Assembly: GCA_905213905.1 (NCBI GenBank)
Contig: CAJMKD010000051.1
Location: 1 to 12,115, forward strand
DNA from: an uncultured Sutterella sp.
Lineage (GTDB): Bacteria; Pseudomonadota; Gammaproteobacteria; Burkholderiales; Burkholderiaceae_F
Direction: 5' to 3'
DNA length: 12,115 nt
Below, in pieces: positions 5,511-12,115 of the stretch. Both the position numbers and the translations under genes were made by a program. How positions within the stretch are numbered: position 1 is the stretch's first letter; every line of letters begins with the position of its first letter. A model generated the notes under the pieces. The model was given only the letters and a program-made list of their open reading frames with translations, ran no database searches and was not told where the DNA came from.

Positions 5511-7262
5511 TCAGATCTGCTGCAGCTTGCAAAGGTGCGCGTAGTCGCCGCCCTTAGCAAGGAGGCTTTCGTGCGTGCCGATTTCGCGGACGACGCCTTC
5601 GCTCATGACGACGATTCGCGATGCGTTCCGTATCGTCGAGAGTCGATGCGCCACGATGAACGTTGTGCGCCCTTCCATCAGCTTTTCAATCGCCGTTTTG
5701 ACGGCCGCTTCCGATTCGCTGTCGAGCGCGCTCGTCGCTTCGTCGAGAATCAGAATCGGCGTGTTCCTTAGAATCGCCCGCGCAATCGAGATGCGCTGCT
5801 TCTGGCCGCCCGACAAGCGGCTCCCGGCTTCGCCGACGGGCGTATCAAGCCCCAGGGGAAGCGAAGCAACAAAATCCGTGAGCGCTGCAGCTTCAACGGC
5901 TCGAAGGATGTCTTCCTCCGGCGCATCCGGCATCGCATAGGCGATGTTCTCCCGGATAGTGCCGTCAAAAAGCACGACATCCTGAGAGACAATCGCAATT
6001 TGGCTGCGCAGCGACGCAAGGGTGACATCCTGCGTGTTAACGCCGTCGATCAGAATGCGGCCCGACGTCGGATTCCAGAATCTCGGAATCATGTTGACGA
6101 CGGACGACTTGCCGGAGCCTGAAAGACCGACAAGCGCAATGCGCTCGCCCGGATGCACGTCGAGGCAGAAATCCGAAACGGCATCGCGGTCCGTGCCCGG
6201 GTATCGAAGAGAGACGTGATCAAAAGTCACATTGCCCTTCACGTTGCGTAGTTCGATCTTGCCGCGGTCATCTTCGATCGGCTCATCGAGCGTCTGGAAA
6301 ATGCTTTCGGCGGCGACCGACATCCCGACAATTGAAGTATTGATGCCTGCGAGGCGCTTCAAAGGCTGAAGCACAAGCAGCATCGCAGCGAGGAACGTCA
6401 CGAATTCGCCGAGCGTCAGCATGCCGCTCTGAACCTGCCAGAGCGCAAAGGCGAGCACGACGGCTACGCCCACCATGCCGATCAGCTGGGTGGCCGGCGT
6501 CCCGATGGAGGAAATCTTATTGATGCGAAGCGCAAGGTCGGCAATCTCATTATTGACTTTGCGGAACCGTTCACGCTCTGCCGAATAGGCGCCGGAGATT
6601 TTGATAAGCCGCTCGGCTTCATAGGTTTCCTTGACGCGGGCCAGAAGCGTCGCCACATTCTGCTGGCTGCTGAACATCACCGATTTCATCTTTCGTGAAA
6701 TCCATTTGAGCAGCCAAGCGATGAGAGGCGCGAGGCAAAGCGTCGCAAGAGCAAGAAGCCAGTTGTGATAGACGAGGATCACTGTGAGCGCAACCGTCTG
6801 TACGGAGTCACGAACCAAAATAATGGCGGACTTGGCGGCACTCGAGAGGGCGAAGTTCGCCTCGTTGATGAACTTCGAGGCAACCAACCCGGAGGGATTT
6901 TTCTGATAGGCAACGGCAGGCCAGCGCAGCATGCGGGCAAAAAGCGCCCGCCGGAGCGTCTGCATCACGGACTGGCTGATTTTTGCGAGCAGATAGTTGC
7001 TCGCAAGCATGCTGCCGCCGTTCAACGCAGCGATGAATATGAGGCCTACAGGCGCCGCAATGATGATCCAGGGCTCCTGTTTGTAAAAGCCGATGTCGGT
7101 GAGCTTCCCCAAAAGAAGCGCAATGAGGGATGACGCTGCGCCAGCACCGAGCATAGCCAATAAGGCCAAAGCTATCGAAATTTTGTAACGAATTACGTAA
7201 CTAAAAAGTCGATTCAAAGCTCTAGGAAAATAATTCTCAACGCGTAGTAACCGACACCGCAT
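5511..7262 (-). CDS. msbA: MsbA-type ABC exporter, first copy, with 5' end in atypical DNA
   Basis: This 583-residue half-transporter has the same architecture as its downstream neighbour: exporter domain about 20-325, then an ATPase with Walker A GLSGSGKS (379-386), Q427, signature LSGGQ (483-487), Walker B ILILDE (503-508) and switch His H539. All catalytic residues are intact, so it is not the degenerate half of a classic asymmetric heterodimer. Shared segments such as LLGKLTD.GFY.QEPW, EFxTFLAA and IPRFWxPT show the two genes are paralogues. The ATG at 7262 has AAGGG 7 nt upstream; a TTG at residue 16 is an alternative. Composition falls from GC-rich to about 42% over the first ~40 codons (25 G/C in 60 in both 7141-7200 and 7201-7260), marking a likely recombination junction. 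The preceding glycosyltransferase ends 26 nt upstream, suggesting one operon. It could flip lipid A-core or the glycan made by that cluster. Confidence 0.9.
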   Translation of the reverse strand: MRCRLLRVENYFPRALNRLFSYVIRYKISIALALLAMLGAGAASSLIALLLGKLTDIGFYKQEPWIIIAAPVGLIFIAALNGGSMLASNYLLAKISQSVMQTLRRALFARMLRWPAVAYQKNPSGLVASKFINEANFALSSAAKSAIILVRDSVQTVALTVILVYHNWLLALATLCLAPLIAWLLKWISRKMKSVMFSSQQNVATLLARVKETYEAERLIKISGAYSAERERFRKVNNEIADLALRINKISSIGTPATQLIGMVGVAVVLAFALWQVQSGMLTLGEFVTFLAAMLLVLQPLKRLAGINTSIVGMSVAAESIFQTLDEPIEDDRGKIELRNVKGNVTFDHVSLRYPGTDRDAVSDFCLDVHPGERIALVGLSGSGKSSVVNMIPRFWNPTSGRILIDGVNTQDVTLASLRSQIAIVSQDVVLFDGTIRENIAYAMPDAPEEDILRAVEAAALTDFVASLPLGLDTPVGEAGSRLSGGQKQRISIARAILRNTPILILDEATSALDSESEAAVKTAIEKLMEGRTTFIVAHRLSTIRNASRIVVMSEGVVREIGTHESLLAKGGDYAHLCKLQQI

Positions 7263-7288
7263 TATTCAACCCTTAAGAAATTTTCCTT

Positions 7289-9502
7289 TTAATAATATTT
7301 TTCGGCTATTGTGCGATTATTTTCTTCATCTATTTGATGAATGCTAAAATCTAAGTCGCAAATTTTTTCGAGATGTTTAAAAATTTCTTCCGGATTGTCT
7401 TTCTTATCGAAAGGGATTACAAAATCACCGAGACCTAATTTTCTTAAACGTTCTGCTGGAGCACCAATATCAAAGCATGCAATTGGAACATCTGTTCTAA
7501 GCATCTCAGAAAGAGTTAGTGAAAATGTTTCAGGCCAGATAGCTGGAAGGAAAAAAATTGAAGGCCTCGCTTTTCGAATCAAGCTAATTTCCTCGTCAAA
7601 AGTATTATATTTGCCTAGGAACTGGATATATGGATCATCTTTTACCTTTTCACCAATTACTTTGATTTTAGCTTTCAAATTATTTTCATGGATATACTTT
7701 GCCAATGAACTTAAAACAGACAGTCCCTTTTCTTCTGTTATCCTTCCAACAGTACAAATTGTGAAAATTTTTGAACGTTTGTCTATTTTTATCGTTTGAT
7801 ATTTCTCGTCTCTATGAGGAATGACTAAGAAATCTACATTTGGAAAAACTGGCTGAATTCGATTCTTAAGATCGTTTGATGGCACAATCACTTTATTGGC
7901 AATAGCAAATAATTTTTTTGAATTTCTTCTCAAAACAAATGTAGATATGTCATCCGGGAGATTAATTCTGTCACAATTGAAACATTCTGCTCTATCTAAT
8001 TTATTGCATAAATTACCTTTGTAATCTAAAATTTTAATTTTAGAACAACAGCAGTGAAAATCATGCAAGCTAACAGTTATGTTAAAATTTTGCTCTCGAT
8101 GAATAGATTCTATTATATCAACAAAATAAGAAGGCCATCTATACAAAGAATGAATATGCAAAGATTTTATATTTAAATATTTAAATACCAAAGATAGTTC
8201 ATCCTTGCCGCTATAAATGGGAATTATTTGGAGATTTGGATAATTTAAGCCATCTACATCGAAATAAATGTTTCCTTTACCAGATGGGAAAATTTTTATA
8301 GAATTAATATTCTCATTTTCAAGATCTTTAATCAAATTATTTACAAAAAGCAAAGTGCCCCCACCAAGATCATGCAAAACATGGAGGATATATGGATCAT
8401 TAAAATTTTGATAATTAAGCCTTACACAGTCCAAAATTATTCGGTATTTACGCAAAGGATCTCTAAGTATCCAGTCCTCCACTTGAGAGACATACGTTGG
8501 ATGTTTTTTTTGCAAAATAATCGAATTTTCACGACACAATCCTGCTGCGCGTTCTTTAAAGGAAATCGAACCGTAATGTCGAATAAATACAGAAGGTGTA
8601 CAAACATTAATGTAACCACTCTTTAGAAATCTCTGGCATAAATCGTTTTCTTCGCCATAACCAAGATTAAAGACCTCGTCTAAGAGACCGATCTTGTTTA
8701 GAGCTTCTCTTCGAACATACATGCAACAACCCACTCCAGTAGGGATTGCTTCATACTTCTTATCAAAAAGTTGACCAGCTAGCTTATCAATTTCTTCGTC
8801 TGAGTCTGCGAATTCGCTTGAATTATCCGTTAGAATTCTCGGATACGAACAAATAGTGGCATTATTAGACAAAGGGGTAATGCTAGCTATTTTTGGATTT
8901 AATTCCGCAATTTCGCATATTCTATCAATCCAATTATTAAAAGTTTCAGTATCAGAATTAAGCCATATTACATCTCTTTCCGGATGCAATTGCATCCCAA
9001 AATTCATTGTCTTAAGAAATCCTAAATTTTTCTCATTTTCTATTAAGCTAAAAAGTCCTGAATTGGATAATTCTCTTAAACTCTGAGTTATTTTATCATC
9101 TGGTGATTTATCATTAATTACAACCAATTCAAATTCAGTTTTATTATCAGAATTCAATACGCTATAAACACATCTAAGCGTTCCCTCATATCCGGAATAA
9201 ACCGGAATAATAATATCTATCTTAGCTTTTTTCTTGTTCTTTTTTTTGGAAAATTCTTTTTTTAACGCAGCCCAATCTTGAATGCTAGGAAGAACTGCTT
9301 TTTTCCTGGAAACTGAATTTCCATCAATATTTTGACTGACAGCAATATGTTGCTTTTTTAATTCACGTTTTCCAAAATGGTTAATTATGCAATTCAAAAG
9401 CTTATATTTTAATTTATTTTTTTGCAATTTCCCTTCAAATTTTGCAGTTAAAGCCGAATAATTTTCTTGCGTAAAAACGCCTTTCTTTTCAAGATTAAAC
9501 AT
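7289..9502 (-). CDS. Bifunctional glycosyltransferase: GT2 domain fused to GT4-like domain
   Basis: This 737-residue cytoplasmic protein contains two glycosyltransferase modules. Residues about 94-320 are a GT-A fold GT2 domain: IDIIIPVYSG (95-104), VVINDKSPDD (127-136), a DXD-like LNSDTE (181-186), GVGCCMYVRREA (256-267) and GYGEENDLCQR (281-291), a pattern common in rhamnosyltransferase-like enzymes. Residues about 365-720 are a GT-B fold GT4-type domain with DLGGGT (378-383), TVGRITEEKG (584-593) and an E-x7-E motif (E658, E666). Six cysteines in 484-510 (CCC, C499, CxxC at 507-510) lie in the N-lobe and could bind a metal, a feature I have seen in related polysaccharide enzymes. It probably adds two successive sugars; the nearby rmlB/rmlD suggest rhamnose as one donor. 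The ATG overlaps the end of the upstream wbsX remnant by 8 nt, with GAGGA before it, so translation is likely coupled. Codon use is strongly AT-rich. Confidence 0.85.
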   Translation of the reverse strand: MFNLEKKGVFTQENYSALTAKFEGKLQKNKLKYKLLNCIINHFGKRELKKQHIAVSQNIDGNSVSRKKAVLPSIQDWAALKKEFSKKKNKKKAKIDIIIPVYSGYEGTLRCVYSVLNSDNKTEFELVVINDKSPDDKITQSLRELSNSGLFSLIENEKNLGFLKTMNFGMQLHPERDVIWLNSDTETFNNWIDRICEIAELNPKIASITPLSNNATICSYPRILTDNSSEFADSDEEIDKLAGQLFDKKYEAIPTGVGCCMYVRREALNKIGLLDEVFNLGYGEENDLCQRFLKSGYINVCTPSVFIRHYGSISFKERAAGLCRENSIILQKKHPTYVSQVEDWILRDPLRKYRIILDCVRLNYQNFNDPYILHVLHDLGGGTLLFVNNLIKDLENENINSIKIFPSGKGNIYFDVDGLNYPNLQIIPIYSGKDELSLVFKYLNIKSLHIHSLYRWPSYFVDIIESIHREQNFNITVSLHDFHCCCSKIKILDYKGNLCNKLDRAECFNCDRINLPDDISTFVLRRNSKKLFAIANKVIVPSNDLKNRIQPVFPNVDFLVIPHRDEKYQTIKIDKRSKIFTICTVGRITEEKGLSVLSSLAKYIHENNLKAKIKVIGEKVKDDPYIQFLGKYNTFDEEISLIRKARPSIFFLPAIWPETFSLTLSEMLRTDVPIACFDIGAPAERLRKLGLGDFVIPFDKKDNPEEIFKHLEKICDLDFSIHQIDEENNRTIAEKYY

Positions 9503-10857
9503 TATTTCCTCGAGAATTCAACAAAACTTTCGAAACTGCTTCCAGATATTGATATCCAAACTTAATATCAGGCTCTAGGTGACTACCTTCACCCCATTCG
9601 TTCCAAGAATTAATAAAAACGATAATATTATCCTTTGTATGAATTTTTTTACTTTCTTCAACAATATCGGACAGCCACTGTTCAAAAAGCTTTGGAGTTG
9701 CTCCGTCAAAAATATAAGCGCCTGAATATACTTTTCTAGCTGTGTTATCAAATCCCACCATCGCAGATCTATAATATTCATCCCCGTTGTATTTATTTAT
9801 TAAATATGATTTCTTCTCAACATAATCCTTCAGATCGTATATTTTGCCTGAGAAATTCGGATTAATAATATCAACTTCAGTTTTCTCGCGAATTATCATC
9901 CCGTGAGGTGGAAACTCTACGATTGCATCTGCGCCCCATTCTTTTGAAGAACCTTTAAATCCGTCAACAGCATTAGTTAAAAGAATATAAAGATCAGGAT
10001 AACCTGCTTCTCGTGCATATCTTTTTAGCTCAGAGCAGAGCCAACGAGTTGATTCTTGTCCAAATAAAGAAGGCCTATAAATTGAAAAAACAGGACAATT
10101 TTTAATTTTAATATATCTTTTGTCTCTAAAATATGGTAGCAAATCCTCAAAAAGTTTTTTTCGGATCTTCTTGTTTCAATTCTTGCTTAAAAATTATTTC
10201 TCTATCGCCACCATCCCAAAGACAACTCCAATTTTCGTTAGCCCAATTTAAACAAAACTGAATGTCTAACTCTTTATTTGAAAGAAACAATTCTAAGGGT
10301 TTTTCCATGGTACGCGTTCCGGAGAACCAGTACCAATGGAAACAAAAACCGTAAATACCGAATTTTTTGGCTAAATAAATTTGACGTTTAAAAGTTTCAA
10401 TATTTAATATGTCATAAAATCCAACATCATAAGGAATATGAGGTTGATAATGACCGGCATAGACTGGAAGAGCCTGTGTAACATTAGTCCATTCCGTAAA
10501 ACCTTGACCATGAAATTTATTATTAACTTCCAATTGGTGAAATTGCGGCAAATAATAAGCTATCAATTTAGGATCTTGTTCATCCCTTAAGTAATTTGTT
10601 TCCGGGAATCTAATTTTATTCTGCTTATTTTTAGACTCAAAGTTTGCGCTAAAAAGGAAATTAATATAATTATCGGCTCTTGAATCGTTAATTTTTTTCA
10701 AATCTTGAGTCTCTTTTGGAGCAGTATTCTTTATTTTGCAGTACTTCGATCGAATTTTCTTCAATTTAGAAGAAAATTCATCTTCTTTAATTAATTTCAA
10801 GTTACGCTTAATAACTAGTATACTTTTTTTAAAATAATAAGTGGAATTGTACTTCAT
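9495..10857 (-). pseudogene. wbsX: WbsX-family glycosyltransferase, split by a one-base frameshift
   Basis: Two adjacent frames together make one protein of the WbsX/GH99-like family found in O-antigen clusters. The first (10857-10147, 236 codons) has an N-terminal basic extension of about 95 residues, then LIAYYLPQFH (98-107), GFTEWTNV (119-126), GFCFHWYWF (170-178) and CLNWANENW (202-210). It ends early at TGA 10149-10147. The second (to 9495) continues the fold with YFRDKRYIKI, FSIYRPSLFG and the C-terminal signature INSWNEWGEGSHLEPD. Minus-strand sequence at the join is CCG followed by A7, C and T5. Removing one A or one T joins DPKK-F directly to EDLLPYF, giving a complete protein of about 453 residues. 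The family is thought to act as glycosyltransferases on O-polysaccharide, but the reaction is not settled. It may be a true mutation, phase-variable, or a sequencing error. The second frame has only a TTG as possible start, so independent expression is unlikely. Confidence 0.8.
10149..10161 (-). other. Frameshift site at adjacent homopolymers in wbsX
   Basis: On the plus strand there are five A (10149-10153), one G (10154) and seven T (10155-10161); on the minus strand this reads A7-C-T5. One base fewer in either run restores the full reading frame. The TGA stop of the first part lies directly at the end of the run. Confidence 0.8.
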
Positions 10858-10890
10858 GATGCTTTTTATATTTGTATGTTTTGTTATGAA

Positions 10891-11892
10891 TTACATTAAA
10901 TACCATTCAATTGTGCGTTTAATTCCACTAACAAATTGCATTTCAGGAATCCATTTAAGATCTTTTTGAATTTTAGTTGGATCAATTGCATATCTGAAAT
11001 CATGTCCGAGTCGATCTTTTACGTGAGTAATCAGTTCGGAATAATGATGACCTTCCCACGGACGAACTTCGTCAAGAATTTGACAAATCGTGCCGACTAT
11101 TTCCAAATTTGTCTTTTCGTTGTGTCCGCCTACGTTATATGTCTCGCCGGAGCGTCCTTGGTGATAAATCAAATCAACTGCGCGGCAGTGATCTTCAACC
11201 CAGAGCCAGTCCCGAATATTCTTCCCTGTCCCATAAACGGGGATGGGTTCATGAGCGAGACATTTGCGGATAACGGTGGGGATAAGCTTCTCGGCATTCT
11301 GCCAGGGTCCATAATTGTTTGAGCAATTAGAAATTGTGGCATTCATCCCGTAAGTGTGTACGTAGGCGCGAACCAGAAGATCGCTCGAGGCTTTGCTTGA
11401 TGAATACGGACTGTTGGGCGCATAGGGCGTTTCTTCAGTAAAGTACCCTGAATCTCCAAGCGATCCATAGACCTCGTCGGTTGAGATATGGTGAAAACGG
11501 CTGCTCTCGAATCGCTTCTTTTCTGTCCAGTAAACTCTGGCCGCCTCGAGAAGCGTAGCAGTACCGTCGACATTGGTTCTTACAAACCGCAGCGGATCCT
11601 TAATCGAATTGTCGACGTGGCTCTCGGCAGCAAAGTGGATGACGCCGTCAATATCAAACGCGTTGAAAATATAATCAACTAACTCTCGATTGCAGATGTC
11701 GCCTTTGACCGGAACAACGTTCGGCATGGTCTTCTGCAGATCCCAGGAACGAAGATTCGCGGCATAGGTCAGCGCATCCAAATCAATGATTCGTGTTTCC
11801 GGGTGGGCTTTTGAATAATATGAGATAAAGTTTGTTCCAATGAAGCCGGCGCCGCCTGTGACAAGAATATTGTGCTCAAACATAAAAATCAT
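10891..11892 (-). CDS. rmlB: dTDP-glucose 4,6-dehydratase
   Basis: RmlB (RfbB) converts dTDP-glucose to dTDP-4-dehydro-6-deoxyglucose, the second step to dTDP-L-rhamnose, in the cytoplasm. This is an extended short-chain dehydrogenase: the NAD-binding GGAGFIG (13-19), HFAAESHVD (86-94), catalytic T138-D139-E140 in STDEVYG, the YxxxK pair Y163/K167, and NNYGPWQ (192-198) are all intact. The 333 residues are about 20-30 fewer than usual because the chain stops right after the conserved TIEWYL segment (ends WYLM). The ATG at 11892 overlaps the rmlD stop in an ATGA arrangement, so translational coupling is likely; an ATG three codons in (11883) is an alternative. GC content drops steadily toward the 3' end, so the last ~90 codons may come from a different source than the 5' part. 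Confidence 0.95.
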   Translation of the reverse strand: MIFMFEHNILVTGGAGFIGTNFISYYSKAHPETRIIDLDALTYAANLRSWDLQKTMPNVVPVKGDICNRELVDYIFNAFDIDGVIHFAAESHVDNSIKDPLRFVRTNVDGTATLLEAARVYWTEKKRFESSRFHHISTDEVYGSLGDSGYFTEETPYAPNSPYSSSKASSDLLVRAYVHTYGMNATISNCSNNYGPWQNAEKLIPTVIRKCLAHEPIPVYGTGKNIRDWLWVEDHCRAVDLIYHQGRSGETYNVGGHNEKTNLEIVGTICQILDEVRPWEGHHYSELITHVKDRLGHDFRYAIDPTKIQKDLKWIPEMQFVSGIKRTIEWYLM

Positions 11893-12115
11893 TCCAAAAA
11901 AGTAGAAGCAAGCGCATCTTGCCAGCTTCGAGGATTTATCCCGATGTTCTGCATGGATTTAAGCGACATCACGCTGTAGCCGGGTCTGACCGCCTTCGTT
12001 GGATACTCGCTTGTCGCAATGGGTACGACGCGGCAGGCCGGATTGATCTTTCCAATAATCGCCGAAGCGAAATCAAACCAAGAGCAGCTTCCTGAATTCG
12101 TAAAGTGAAGCACCT
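11889..12115 (-). CDS. rmlD: dTDP-4-dehydrorhamnose reductase, C-terminal part (5' end outside window)
   Basis: About 75 C-terminal codons are visible, open to the window edge. HFTNSGSCSWFDFASAI, then PIATSEYPTKAVRPGYSVMS and NPRSWQDAL, match the end of RmlD (RfbD), which reduces dTDP-4-dehydro-L-rhamnose to dTDP-L-rhamnose with NAD(P)H. The YPT.A.RP segment is typical of the family's substrate-binding C-terminal domain. The NAD-binding N-terminus lies off the edge. The stop overlaps the rmlB start by 4 nt (ATGA). rmlA and rmlC are not in the window; they may lie further upstream. Confidence 0.93.
   Translation of the reverse strand, partial: VLHFTNSGSCSWFDFASAIIGKINPACRVVPIATSEYPTKAVRPGYSVMSLKSMQNIGINPRSWQDALASTFLE

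Larger units (their letters stand above)
7141..10980. other. AT-rich glycosyltransferase cassette, probably horizontally acquired
   Basis: Sampled 60-base lines contain 12 G/C (8281-8340), 15 (7261-7320) and 17 (10921-10980), against 38 at 4081-4140. The left transition lies within the first ~40 codons of the upstream msbA. The right transition is gradual across the 3' third of rmlB (29 G/C at 11101-11160, 26 at 11041-11100, 23 at 10981-11040, 17 at 10921-10980). The borders therefore lie within genes, as expected for homologous recombination in conserved flanks that swaps the variable interior of a polysaccharide locus. No transposase or attachment site was seen at either border. Confidence 0.7.

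Noticed and set aside
5501..5560. Upstream extension of the second msbA to 5560
   Set aside because: The extra 20 residues overlap the preceding gene's end and do not resemble the MsbA N-terminus; the ATG at 5500 has a good ribosome binding site.
10149..10161. Programmed -1 ribosomal frameshift (A-AAA-AAC-like slippery run) in wbsX
   Set aside because: Restoring the frame needs the ribosome to skip one base (+1, or -2). A -1 slip on the A run leads into the wrong frame, so a classic -1 site does not explain the gene.

Overview
The window looks like part of a Gram-negative proteobacterial chromosome. An MsbA-type lipid exporter pair and dTDP-rhamnose genes sit in one leftward run. The GC-rich codon use of the backbone and the style of the Cys-pair periplasmic protein suggest a betaproteobacterium of the Burkholderiales, possibly Sutterellaceae. 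That placement rests on general impression, not on a marker gene.

Left part, plus strand (2-2289): the C-terminal third or so of a large DUF1998-type helicase-like protein, cut by the window edge. Such proteins are typical of anti-phage systems such as Druantia (DruE) or Dpd (DpdJ). A strong hairpin follows, then an unrecognised 216-residue protein with one N-terminal membrane segment. Positions 2290-2735 hold no convincing gene. This AT-rich stretch carries a perfect 9-bp inverted repeat and a series of degenerate ~25-bp repeats that resemble one end of an IS21-family element with the transposase lost.

Right part, minus strand (2736-12115): a tightly packed surface-polysaccharide/LPS run. 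In transcription order it is rmlD (partial, off the edge), rmlB, a WbsX-family glycosyltransferase broken by a one-base frameshift, a two-domain GT2+GT4 glycosyltransferase, two tandem MsbA-type ABC exporters, and a secreted Pro-rich/coiled-coil protein. Gaps are short (4-nt, 8-nt and 10-nt overlaps; 10-, 26- and 33-nt spacers), so this is probably one operon. RmlB and RmlD make dTDP-L-rhamnose, the glycosyltransferases build the glycan, and the ABC exporters move lipid-linked product or lipid A-core across the inner membrane.

Base composition changes sharply. The glycosyltransferase section, about 7263-10980, is very AT-rich (12 G/C in 60 at 8281-8340), while the flanks are GC-rich (38 G/C in 60 at 4081-4140). 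The shifts fall inside the 5' end of the upstream msbA and inside the 3' end of rmlB. This is the pattern of a serotype-type cassette exchanged between conserved flanking genes. I did not find a clearly new biological system. The strongest items are the cassette junctions inside genes, the homopolymer frameshift in wbsX, the tandem msbA pair, the partial defence-like helicase with its unknown membrane-protein neighbour, and the orphan IS21-like end.
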